A DNA stretch of 64,000 nt from the NCBI RefSeq assembly GCF_003731765.1, contig NZ_MOAL01000006.1, positions 68,563 to 132,562 on the forward strand, in the 5' to 3' direction. This stretch comes from Pseudomonas chlororaphis (lineage in GTDB: Bacteria > Pseudomonadota > Gammaproteobacteria > Pseudomonadales > Pseudomonadaceae). The notes under the pieces are model-generated. The model was given only the letters and a program-made list of their open reading frames with translations, had not been told where the DNA came from and did no database searches. Position numbers and translations under genes: made by a program. Shown in pieces: positions 10,372 to 18,213 of this stretch. The stretch's first letter is position 1. Every line of letters begins with the position of its first letter.

Positions 10372-10398
10372 ACAACAGGCGCTCAAGGCGCCTGTTGT
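10372..10398 (-). terminator. Hairpin downstream of fpvA
   Basis: An 11-bp perfect inverted repeat (10372-10382 with 10388-10398) with a 5-nt loop, 21 nt beyond the fpvA stop. The T tract on the minus strand is weak (CGTTT), so termination efficiency is uncertain. The hairpin could also act on the plus strand. Confidence 0.55.
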
Positions 10399-10419
10399 GT
10401 TTACACGAATCGCTTCAGG

Positions 10420-12885
10420 TCACAGTGACCATTTCACTGTCAGCGCCGCGTTGCGCGGGTCGCCATATACGTTGAAGCCGTTCCAGGTGTTGCTGTTGAT
10501 GCTCTGGTAGTACTTCTTGTCGAACACGTTATTGACGTTCAAGCGCAGGTCGACGTTTTCCGAGACTTTGTAGCCGGCCATCAGGTCGACAACGCTGTAG
10601 GCCTTCTGTTCGATGCGGTAGCCGGTGCCCTGGTTGTAGATGGTGTTCTGTGCGGTGATGCCGCCGCCGATACGCCAGCGCTCAAGCTCTCCCGGCAGCC
10701 TGTAGGTGGTGTTGGCCTTGAACAGGTGGCGTGGCAGGTCGCTGGCGAACAACCGGCCTTCGTTATCCGGGTTGGCATCCTTGCGGTACTTGGCCGAGTT
10801 ATAGGTGTAGCCAGCCGCCATCTGCCAGTTATCGGTCAGGGCACCGGTGACTTCCAGCTCAATACCTTCGCTGCGCACTTCACCAGAGGCCTGGTAGCAG
10901 GAAACGCCGGCCGGTGTCTGGCAGACACCTGGGGTGTTGATTACCGAGGCACGATTCTCCTGGTCGATGCGGAAGATGGCCGCACTGGCGTTCAAGGCAC
11001 CATTGAGGTACTCGGCCTTGATCCCGGCTTCGTAGTTCTTGCCAACGATCGGCTTGATTGCCTTGTTATCGGCATCCACTACACCTTGGGGAGTGAAGAT
11101 GTCGGTGTAGCTGACGTACACCGAGTAGGTGTCGTTGAGGTCGTAGATCAGGCCAGCGTATTTGGTCAGGTTGCGGGTAACGTCGTATTTGCTGGTTGTC
11201 GTGGCAACGCCGACGATGTTGCTGGAGTTCTCGATCTCGTAGTCGTACCAGTCCAGGCGCCCGCCAAGGATCAGGTGCAGCGGGTCGGCCAGGCTGAAGC
11301 GGCCGGTGATGTAGGTACCGGTCTGTTCGGTTTCGCTCTGTTGTTGCCAGGCCCCCATGTTGAACGCGGGAACAGGGGTGATGTGGGGGTTCCAGTTGTA
11401 GATGTTGATGTTCGACGCCGACAGTACCGTGGTGCCGTGGCCATTGAAGTTCTCCTTGCGGCGGCTGGCACCCACCACCAGTTCATGTTCCCGGTCGAAC
11501 AGTTGGAAGGGACCGCTGGCAAACATGTCGTAGCTGGTCTGGTCGTTGGTGTATTTGAACTTGCCGGTCATCTGGTTGAAGGTGCCGTCCACCGCGCCCG
11601 CAGTGGCGTAGGAAGCCAGCAGATCTAGCTTCGACCACATCTTGGTGGCTGCCATGCGCAGCTTCCAGCCGTTGTCGAAGCGGTGTTCCAGTTCGCTGAA
11701 GACGCTGTTGTTGTCCTGGTCCCAACGGCCCCAGTCGTTGCCCAGGTAGGTGGAGCGCGACAGGTTCAGATCGCCGCCGTCGCTGGCAGTGGGAACGCCG
11801 CCCCAGGAGGTGTTGTTGTTGAGGTTCTGGTTCGAGGCGCCCAGGGTCAGGGTGGTGCTGTCGTTGAGGTCAGCCTCGCCGATGCCATAGAACAGGGCGT
11901 GCTCTTTGTTCACCACATCCTGGAAGCTGTCTTTGACCTGGTAGCTGGTCACGGCACGGCCGCGCAGGCTGCCGCTGTCGTTGAGGGCGCTGGAAGCATC
12001 CAGTTCGCCACGGTAGTTGTCCCAGGTCCCGGCAGTCCCGGTAACGCTGACCTGGGTCTCTTTGGTTGGGCGCTTGCGCACCAGGTTGATGGCGGCTGAC
12101 GGGCTGCCGGAACCGGTCATCAGGCCAGTGGCACCCCGCACCACCTCGACCCGGTCGAGCATGGCGGTATCGGCGGCGGCGATGGTGTCCCGGGCGGTGT
12201 AACTGGACACCGTGGTCGGCAAGCCGTCGTACATGATGTTGTCGACCTGGAAACCACGGGCGTAGTAGGTCGGCCGCTCGGGGCCATCTTTTTCCACGGT
12301 GACCCCGGGCACGTCCTTGATCACGTCGTGCAGGTCCTGCATGCCACGGTCATCCATGCGCTGGCGGGTGACCACGGTGACCGATTGCGGCGTCTCGCGC
12401 ATCGTCAGGGCCAGCTTGGTGGCGGTTTGCATGGGACCGGTGGTGTAGGAGCCGGTGTTTTCCGTGGTGGCCCCGATGGTCTGGGCAGAGATGTTGGTGG
12501 CGCCCAGGTTCAGGGCAGATGAGCTCAGCTTGCTCACGGTCACGGTATTGCCGTTGAGGGTGAAGCTCAGCCCGGTGCCACGCAGCAGTTCGGTCAGGGC
12601 GACGCTGTAGTTGAAGGTGCCGTTGACCGGGTTGCTGTGCAGGTTTTTCACCTGGTCCGGGCTGTACAGCACTTGCAGGTTGCTTTGCTGCCCGAACGCT
12701 TGCAGGGCGTCAGACAGTGTTTGTGCGGAAATATGGATTGCGCCTTCCTGGGTCTGAGCCTGGACCTGCATCGCCAAGGGCAGTATCAATGCCAGGCCCA
12801 GTGCCCGGCGGACTTGAGGCGGTTGCAGCAAGCTCTTGAGCAACAAGGCTTTGGTGAAGGGATTCAATCCGTGGGTGGTGGGCAT
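10420..12885 (-). CDS. fpvA: Ferripyoverdine outer-membrane receptor FpvA, TonB-dependent with signalling domain
   Basis: TonB-dependent receptor of 821 residues that imports ferripyoverdine across the outer membrane. A signal peptide covers about the first 43 residues (hydrophobic ALGLALILPLAM, then QAQ). Next is a secretin/TonB N-terminal (STN) signalling domain (about 44-120, ISAQTLSDALQAFGQQSN), the type that contacts a FpvR-like anti-sigma factor. Then come the plug (RETPQSVTVVTRQRMDDRG, about 165 on) and a beta barrel ending in the short NVFDKKYY...LTVKWSL tail common in siderophore receptors. The gene converges on pvdD and sits alone before pvdE, both typical of pyoverdine loci. A Fur-box-like sequence lies upstream. 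The receptor identity rests on context plus domain layout; its match to this strain's own pyoverdine is inferred. Confidence 0.92.
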   Translation of the reverse strand: MPTTHGLNPFTKALLLKSLLQPPQVRRALGLALILPLAMQVQAQTQEGAIHISAQTLSDALQAFGQQSNLQVLYSPDQVKNLHSNPVNGTFNYSVALTELLRGTGLSFTLNGNTVTVSKLSSSALNLGATNISAQTIGATTENTGSYTTGPMQTATKLALTMRETPQSVTVVTRQRMDDRGMQDLHDVIKDVPGVTVEKDGPERPTYYARGFQVDNIMYDGLPTTVSSYTARDTIAAADTAMLDRVEVVRGATGLMTGSGSPSAAINLVRKRPTKETQVSVTGTAGTWDNYRGELDASSALNDSGSLRGRAVTSYQVKDSFQDVVNKEHALFYGIGEADLNDSTTLTLGASNQNLNNNTSWGGVPTASDGGDLNLSRSTYLGNDWGRWDQDNNSVFSELEHRFDNGWKLRMAATKMWSKLDLLASYATAGAVDGTFNQMTGKFKYTNDQTSYDMFASGPFQLFDREHELVVGASRRKENFNGHGTTVLSASNINIYNWNPHITPVPAFNMGAWQQQSETEQTGTYITGRFSLADPLHLILGGRLDWYDYEIENSSNIVGVATTTSKYDVTRNLTKYAGLIYDLNDTYSVYVSYTDIFTPQGVVDADNKAIKPIVGKNYEAGIKAEYLNGALNASAAIFRIDQENRASVINTPGVCQTPAGVSCYQASGEVRSEGIELEVTGALTDNWQMAAGYTYNSAKYRKDANPDNEGRLFASDLPRHLFKANTTYRLPGELERWRIGGGITAQNTIYNQGTGYRIEQKAYSVVDLMAGYKVSENVDLRLNVNNVFDKKYYQSINSNTWNGFNVYGDPRNAALTVKWSL

Positions 12886-12929
12886 CGTCTGTGCTCTTTT
12901 TAGGTTGGCAGTGGGAATAGCTGTCAGTT

Positions 12930-12948
12930 GATATTACTTCTCATTAGG
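12930..12948 (-). promoter_or_regulatory. Possible Fur box upstream of fpvA
   Basis: The 19-mer at this position begins GATAtT and contains TCATTA. It matches about 12 of 19 positions of the Fur consensus and lies about 45-63 nt upstream of the fpvA start. No TAAAT-N16-CGT box was found in this interval, in line with fpvA using FpvI rather than PvdS. Confidence 0.4.
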
Positions 12949-13072
12949 TATTGAGACGCACCAGTGCAAACAAACCGGAAAAAGTCTTCAGGTTTTTCGC
13001 AGAAATTTTTTGTGGGTCTTTTTTACCGACGCCGGCAGGGTTGGAGATGGCCAGCGTTTTTCCAGAGACAAG

Positions 13073-13099
13073 GCACAGGCGGCAGGACACCGCCTGTGC
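13073..13099 (-). terminator. Hairpin just downstream of pvdE
   Basis: A perfect 10-bp inverted repeat (13073-13082 with 13090-13099) separated by 7 nt, starting 9 nt after the pvdE stop. There is no strong T tract, so this may be a weak terminator or an mRNA 3'-end stabiliser. Confidence 0.4.
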
Positions 13100-13108
13100 T
13101 GAGGGGGA

Positions 13109-14758
13109 TCAGGCAGGTTGCAGTTCAGTGATGACTTTGCCGGCTTCCATCTTCACCAACTGGTCGGCGATATCGAAGTAACGGTCATCGTGGGAGATGA
13201 CGATGATGGTTTTACCCAGGCGCTTCAGGTCGGGCAGTAGCTCGGTGTAGAAGATTCGTCGGAAGGTCGGGTCTTGGTCCGCGGCCCATTCGTCGAACAC
13301 TAGGATCGGCCGCTCCTCGAGCCAGGCATTAAGCAGCGCCAGCCGCTTGCGTTGGCCGGTGGACAGGTCGGTGGTGGTAAAGGCGCCGTCGCGGATACTG
13401 ACCTTGTGATCGATCTCCAGTCGCTTGAGGTATTGGCTTGCTTCCTCGGGCACGGCATCGCCCCCTTGCACCACATCGTCGAACAAGTAGTAGTCGGCAA
13501 AGATGGTCGTGAACAACTGGCGGTAGTCGTCTCGGGTCTGGGCAATCACTGCCTGGTCGTTAAGGCGGATCTCCCCCTGCTGCGGTGCGTAGAGCCCCAG
13601 CAGCAATTTGATCAGGGTGGTTTTGCCACAGCCGTTTTCGCCAACGATAAACACGATGTCGCCCTGGCGAATGCTCAGGTTGACCGGGCCCAGGCGAAAC
13701 GGCTCCTGGCCTTCAACCGGGGCAAAGGCATAGCCCACGTTGCGCAATTCCAAGCTATTCACACGCGAGTCCACTGCGCCTTGGTCACTGAGCAGCAGGT
13801 GTGGCTCGGGGGACGAAAATTGCTCCGAGAGCTCGGCGATGCGACGGAAAGCGATTTTTGCCCGGCTGACAATAGGCAAGGTGCTGATCAAGTGCTCCAG
13901 GGGACCCTTCATGTACAGAAGCACCAGGATAAAACCGCTCATGGCGGTTTTGTCGGCACTGGGCCAGAAGGCTTGCATCACCAGCGCCATGCCGATGACC
14001 ACGAAGAACAGCATGGAACCGAAGCTTTTGCCGACGATGAAAATATTCACCGCTTTGATCTGTGCAGCGCAGATCTGATCGGCGGTGCGCTGGATTCGTT
14101 GGGTGAACATGCGATGCCGGCGTGGGCGATGGATGCGCAGCTCTTTGGCCCCTTCGGCAATCGCGTTGTAGTGCTTCTGCAGTTCGTCTTCCGAGTCGCG
14201 GGCGGCGAGGAAACCCTTGATGCCCTTGGAGCTGGCGATGAACTGGGCGCTGGTGCCGATGCCGATGGCCACCAGCATGAGCAGGAACATCGGCCAGGAG
14301 AGCATGGCCAGGTAGCTCAGGCAGCCCAGGGTCACCGTCAGGGAAATGGTCAGAGGGGTGAAGGAAAAGGAAAAATCGCTGATGGTGTCTACGTCATGGG
14401 TCAGCACCGGGATCAGTCGGTGGCTGCGATAGCGTTCGATCTGGTCGATGGGCGCCGACAGCACTTTGCTCCCCAGTTCCTTGCGCAGTTTGGCGATGAT
14501 GTGCTGGCCGACATAGTTGGTGCCGATATCGGAAAAGATCGAGCTGAGCAGGGCCAGCAGGCACAACCCGGCGAAGCCCCAGACGAGGCCCTGGGTCAGT
14601 TCGCCCTGAGCGTTGAGCGCCTGGTTGATGGTGGCCAGCAGCGTGGTCACGCTCAAGCCGCCTAACATCCCCAGCACAATGGAAATCGTCACTACGGGCC
14701 AGAAGGGTTTGAGCAAACTGAACAGTTCGCTGAGGGCACTGCGTGATGGAGTGGTCAT
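13109..14758 (-). CDS. pvdE: Pyoverdine precursor exporter PvdE, ABC transporter with fused membrane and ATPase domains
   Basis: Inner-membrane ABC exporter of 549 residues that in fluorescent pseudomonads moves the acylated precursor (ferribactin) into the periplasm. The N-terminal half carries about six membrane segments (for example FWPVVTISIVLGMLGG and LCLLALLSSIF). The C-terminal half is the nucleotide-binding domain: Walker A GENGCGKTT, a signature read as LSTGQRKR rather than LSGGQ, and Walker B ILVFDEWAADQDP. It belongs to the cyclic-peptide/PvdE exporter family, whose membrane and ATPase parts are on one chain. It lies 101 nt downstream of the acetyltransferase gene, probably in one transcript driven by the box at 15937-15960. 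No clear ribosome-binding site precedes the ATG. Confidence 0.93.
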   Translation of the reverse strand: MTTPSRSALSELFSLLKPFWPVVTISIVLGMLGGLSVTTLLATINQALNAQGELTQGLVWGFAGLCLLALLSSIFSDIGTNYVGQHIIAKLRKELGSKVLSAPIDQIERYRSHRLIPVLTHDVDTISDFSFSFTPLTISLTVTLGCLSYLAMLSWPMFLLMLVAIGIGTSAQFIASSKGIKGFLAARDSEDELQKHYNAIAEGAKELRIHRPRRHRMFTQRIQRTADQICAAQIKAVNIFIVGKSFGSMLFFVVIGMALVMQAFWPSADKTAMSGFILVLLYMKGPLEHLISTLPIVSRAKIAFRRIAELSEQFSSPEPHLLLSDQGAVDSRVNSLELRNVGYAFAPVEGQEPFRLGPVNLSIRQGDIVFIVGENGCGKTTLIKLLLGLYAPQQGEIRLNDQAVIAQTRDDYRQLFTTIFADYYLFDDVVQGGDAVPEEASQYLKRLEIDHKVSIRDGAFTTTDLSTGQRKRLALLNAWLEERPILVFDEWAADQDPTFRRIFYTELLPDLKRLGKTIIVISHDDRYFDIADQLVKMEAGKVITELQPA

Positions 14759-14859
14759 GAATACGTCTCGGTTCAGGCGCTGGCGAGGGCAGCGGCAGGG
14801 ACAACAGGGTTGGCCGCCCGCATTGCGGCCGGCCGGGTGGCGCGTGCGGGCACCGGGTT

Positions 14860-15879
14860 CTAAAGGGCGTGATCGTTGAAGAAGGCTTCCCGCTCCAGGC
14901 GCAGCAACGCCGCCTTTTTGTGCGCCAGTTGAATGTCTTTGAGGTGGCCGAAGCCCTGGGACTTGAGGAAGTCGATCTGCCGGTCATGGTCGATGCGCGG
15001 CTCGCCGAGGATGCGCTGGGTGCGTGGATCGTCGAGGAACATGTAGTGCATCAGGGAACGGAACCAGGCCCGCAGCTTGCCGATACCCTGGTGCTTGCTT
15101 TCGCCCACCACCACGTGCCAACCACGGTCGAAGTCCTCGACGTCGTAGTAGGGGGCGATGCGATCTTCCTTGCACCAGTAGACCTCGAAGTAGGCGAAGG
15201 GCTCGTCGTCGAAACTCCCGATCAAGGGGTGCACCCGTGGGTCGGCGAGCATTTCCCGCAGATACTGGGCGTGCTCTTCGAGGGTGCCGGCCTGCTCCCA
15301 GAAATACGCCACTTGCTCCAGGTTCATCCAGCGGTTGAACGCTTCCAGGTCCTTGACCGGGTCGATGGTGCGCAGGCTGAAGGTGGTATTGAGCCGCGGC
15401 AGATGGCGGCGATAGACCTCGCCCGAGGGAATCGGCGGTCGTTGGGGGTGGCGTTTTTCACCACTGAAGCGGTACAGCGGAGCAGTGTGGGCACTGGCCG
15501 GAGCGGTGAGCCACAGTAGCGGGTGCTGCCAGAAAGTCTGGCGCTGGCAGTGCAATTCATGCCGGCCGTCCGGGCTGCTCTGCAAGTTGTCGAATAGCCC
15601 TTCGCGCACCGCGGCCACCGCATAGTCGTGGCTGGCGGGCAGGCTGACGATCAATTGCAGGCACTTGCTGCGGTAATAGAAGCGGCTGGCCAGGAGCGCC
15701 AAAAAGGCGCTGGCAGGGAAGCCCTCGGGCAGTTGGTCGATGACAATTCGCCCGTCCTGCTCGGTGTAGGACAACAGTGGGTAACCCTCGACGCGCAGAT
15801 TGCCGCGTTCTGGGGTTTCATCCTGCGCGGTGGCTTGACGACCATCGGCCAGGTTGATGCTGACACAGGGTGAGTTCAT
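14860..15879 (-). CDS. pvdYII: Siderophore N-acyltransferase (IucB/RhbD/PvdYII type), probable hydroxyornithine acetylase
   Basis: A 339-residue protein whose C-terminal half (about 155-339) is the GNAT-like acyltransferase domain found in siderophore synthesis (IucB, RhbD, AlcB). Visible conserved blocks are FNRWMNLEQVAYFWEQ, YFEVYWCKEDRI, GWHVVVG, GIGKLRAW and QRILGEPRIDHDRQI. Family members transfer an acetyl or other acyl group from CoA to an N-hydroxylated amine of lysine or ornithine. In the pyoverdine locus the expected substrate is the N5-hydroxyornithine made by PvdA, giving N5-acetyl-N5-hydroxyornithine. No formyltransferase (PvdF) gene is in the window. The name PvdYII is taken from the acetylase of P. 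aeruginosa type II loci; substrate assignment is inferred. The gene precedes pvdE and follows an iron-starvation box variant. Confidence 0.75.
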   Translation of the reverse strand: MNSPCVSINLADGRQATAQDETPERGNLRVEGYPLLSYTEQDGRIVIDQLPEGFPASAFLALLASRFYYRSKCLQLIVSLPASHDYAVAAVREGLFDNLQSSPDGRHELHCQRQTFWQHPLLWLTAPASAHTAPLYRFSGEKRHPQRPPIPSGEVYRRHLPRLNTTFSLRTIDPVKDLEAFNRWMNLEQVAYFWEQAGTLEEHAQYLREMLADPRVHPLIGSFDDEPFAYFEVYWCKEDRIAPYYDVEDFDRGWHVVVGESKHQGIGKLRAWFRSLMHYMFLDDPRTQRILGEPRIDHDRQIDFLKSQGFGHLKDIQLAHKKAALLRLEREAFFNDHAL

Positions 15880-15936
15880 GGGGGTTCCTATCTGAGCATT
15901 CGGTTAAGCCGCACATGGGGCTTTGCATTAGTGATG

Positions 15937-15960
15937 ACGTACGACCTCGGGCAATGTTTA
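15937..15960 (-). promoter_or_regulatory. Iron-starvation (PvdS) box variant for pvdYII-pvdE
   Basis: Read on the minus strand: TAAAC, exactly 16 nt, then CGT. This differs from the canonical TAAAT-N16-CGT at one base. It lies 58 nt upstream of the pvdYII start, immediately after the pvdO stop. Confidence 0.65.
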
Positions 15961-15964
15961 GCCC

Positions 15965-16867
15965 TTACAGATCACGCACCACGCGAAAGCCGATCCAGTC
16001 GCCGCGATTGAGCGGGTCGATGTTGTTGCGGTTGCCCGAGCGGGAAAAAATCGGTGCCTCGCCCCAGTCATTGCCCCGGATCTGGCTGATCTTGCAGTCC
16101 TTCTCCAGCCACGGACTGCCATCCGTAGGCGCCCCGACATAGCTGTCGTGCCAGCAGTCGGCCAGCCACTCGTAGACGTTGCCGTGCATGTCGTACATGC
16201 CGAAGGCATTGGGCGGGAATGCGTCCACCGGTGAGCTGTAGCTGTAGCCGTCGGTCGGGCCGTAGGTGTTGGCGTGTTTGCTGATGGCGTATTCAGCGTT
16301 TTCGTCCATGGGGAACGGGAAAGGCCCCGTGGAGCCGGCACGCGCGGCATATTCACGCTGGGACTCACTGACCATGCGGTAGTGCTGGCCGGTTTTTTTC
16401 GACAGCCAGGCGATGTACTGCTCGATGTCCGCATAGCTCATGCACACCGCAGGTTGCCGTGGGCCCTGGGGGTAGCTGGGCTTGCTGGCGGTACAGGCAC
16501 GGCCGGGGCGCGGGTCGCCGTTGGTGATGGTGATTCCGGTTTGCTTGATATAGGCGTCCCACTCTCCCGCTGTGATAAAGAACCGGCTCATGGCGAAGGG
16601 TTTGGCGAACGTCACGGTGTGCTGCGGGCCTTCGTCATCCTGGCGCCCCAGCTCGTCGGCGGGAGTGCCCATGGTGTAGGAACCGGCAGGCAGCACGACC
16701 AGCTCGGGGCAGTCCTTGCAGTCCTTGAACACTTTGCCCGGCTGCAGCGGCGCTGCGGCCTGGGCGCTGTTGGGCAGCAGCCCGGGGATCAGCAACGCGA
16801 GGGCCAGGGCCGAGGCTTTGCCCAGGGTGGTCAGGGAGACGGTGGGAAGGAGGGTGGGGGTGGGCAT
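15965..16867 (-). CDS. pvdO: Periplasmic pyoverdine maturation protein PvdO (formylglycine-generating-enzyme fold)
   Basis: A 300-residue exported protein with an N-terminal signal peptide (hydrophobic ALALALLIPGLLP, then AQAAA) followed by a formylglycine-generating-enzyme/sulfatase-modifying domain (VVLPAGSYTMG, FAMSRFFITAGEWDAY, MVSESQREYAARAGS, FGMYDMHGNVYEWLADCW, GFRVVRDL). PvdO acts in the periplasm on the chromophore during ferribactin-to-pyoverdine oxidation. I chose ATG at 16867, preceded by GAGGT, over an in-frame TTG at 16903 that would overlap the pvdN stop region. It is the last gene of pvdM-pvdN-pvdO, 32 nt after pvdN. Confidence 0.92.
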   Translation of the reverse strand: MPTPTLLPTVSLTTLGKASALALALLIPGLLPNSAQAAAPLQPGKVFKDCKDCPELVVLPAGSYTMGTPADELGRQDDEGPQHTVTFAKPFAMSRFFITAGEWDAYIKQTGITITNGDPRPGRACTASKPSYPQGPRQPAVCMSYADIEQYIAWLSKKTGQHYRMVSESQREYAARAGSTGPFPFPMDENAEYAISKHANTYGPTDGYSYSSPVDAFPPNAFGMYDMHGNVYEWLADCWHDSYVGAPTDGSPWLEKDCKISQIRGNDWGEAPIFSRSGNRNNIDPLNRGDWIGFRVVRDL

Positions 16868-16899
16868 GGCGACCTCGATCTGGGGTAAAAAGTGGCGTT

Positions 16900-18180
16900 T
16901 CAAAGTTGCTGGCGCAGCAGGGTCATGAAACGGTCGATTTCGTTTTCATTGTTGAGCAGGCCGGGAGCCGTGCGGATCACTGGGCCGACATCGCGATACA
17001 CCGCGTCGGCCACCACCCGGTTGGCCATCAGGAAAGCCGCGACCTTGTCACTGTCTCGCTCTTTGATACGGAAGAAGCTGAAGCCTGCCGACAGTTCGGG
17101 GGCCAGTGGTGTGACCAGTTCGATTTGCGGGTGCTCGCCCAGGCGCGCCTTCATGTAGCTGTTGAGCTCGTGAATACGCGCCTGCACATCGGCCTTGCCC
17201 AGTTGCAAGTGCAGCTTGAAGGCCTCGTCGAGGGCCCAGCGATGTTCGAAGGCGTGGTAGCCGCCGGGTGACATGGTGGTGGCGAAGTTGTTGTCTTCGG
17301 AGAACGTTGGCACGGTTGGGGTGACGTCCTTCAGCTCCTCCGACCGAGCGCAGATGATCCCGGTGCCTCGCGGGCCGAACATCCATTTGTGGGTGCCGGC
17401 AATAAAGAAGTCGCAGTGCATGTCGGGGAAGCTCAAGTCTTCGACGCCGAAGCCATGGACGCCGTCCACCACATAAAGAATACGGTCTTGCTCGGCGCGC
17501 TGGAGGTTGAGCTGTTCAACCAGTTGGCCGATGGCCCCAATGGGCAGTTTTACCCCGCTGCCAGACTGCACCCAGGTCATGCCCAGCACCCGGGTATTGG
17601 GGCGGATATTGCGCTTGATCGAGTCCAGGACCTCGTCCTCGGAGACTCGGTGCGGGTCTTTGAACAGGCGGATCTTGCGCACCTGAGTGCCCTGCTTCTT
17701 GACCCGGTAATCCAGGGTGAACTGGGTGGAGTAGTGCTCATGTTCGGTGGTCAGGATCTCTTGGTCAGGCCGCACATGGATCCCGCCGTAAATCATGGCC
17801 AAGCCTTCGGTGGTGCTACCGGTCAGGGCTATCTGCCCAGGCTTGGCTTGTAGGTAGCGGCCAGCCCAGAGGCGCACTTGGGCTTCGCGTTTCCAGGTTT
17901 CCTCAAGGTCCCAATCCATGGCCAGGCCTGGATTGCGGTCGATCTGTGCGCGGTAGCGCTCGATGGCATCACGCACCGGTTTGGGCTGAGAGGTGACCAG
18001 GAAGTTGGAGAAGTGCAGGTAGTCCGGATCCTGGTCGAACAGCTGGCGCAGTTGCGCCCACTTGCCACGCGGCAGGGGGGGAGGGGATGAAGCCTGGGCC
18101 AGTGTTGGCAGGCTGGCGCCCAGGGGCAGGCTGGCAGCGAGCAGGCCGGCCTGTTTGAGAAAGGTACGACGGTCAGTCAT
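16900..18180 (-). CDS. pvdN: Periplasmic PLP-dependent enzyme PvdN, pyoverdine side-chain modification
   Basis: A 426-residue class V aminotransferase-fold protein with a twin-arginine signal (DRRTFLKQAGLLAASLPLG), so it is exported folded with its cofactor. The PLP-binding Lys lies in FIAGTHKWMFGPRGTG (about residue 265), with the preceding Asp-rich VVDGVHGFG segment. In fluorescent pseudomonads PvdN converts the glutamate side chain attached to the chromophore into succinamide; other side chains are formed when it is absent or replaced by PtaA. The gene is the middle of the pvdM-N-O operon, with about 33-nt spacers on both sides. No PtaA-like gene is visible here. Confidence 0.93.
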   Translation of the reverse strand: MTDRRTFLKQAGLLAASLPLGASLPTLAQASSPPPLPRGKWAQLRQLFDQDPDYLHFSNFLVTSQPKPVRDAIERYRAQIDRNPGLAMDWDLEETWKREAQVRLWAGRYLQAKPGQIALTGSTTEGLAMIYGGIHVRPDQEILTTEHEHYSTQFTLDYRVKKQGTQVRKIRLFKDPHRVSEDEVLDSIKRNIRPNTRVLGMTWVQSGSGVKLPIGAIGQLVEQLNLQRAEQDRILYVVDGVHGFGVEDLSFPDMHCDFFIAGTHKWMFGPRGTGIICARSEELKDVTPTVPTFSEDNNFATTMSPGGYHAFEHRWALDEAFKLHLQLGKADVQARIHELNSYMKARLGEHPQIELVTPLAPELSAGFSFFRIKERDSDKVAAFLMANRVVADAVYRDVGPVIRTAPGLLNNENEIDRFMTLLRQQL

Positions 18181-18213
18181 GGTGGCGGTTCACTTGTCGG
18201 CGAAGGGGGGGAA

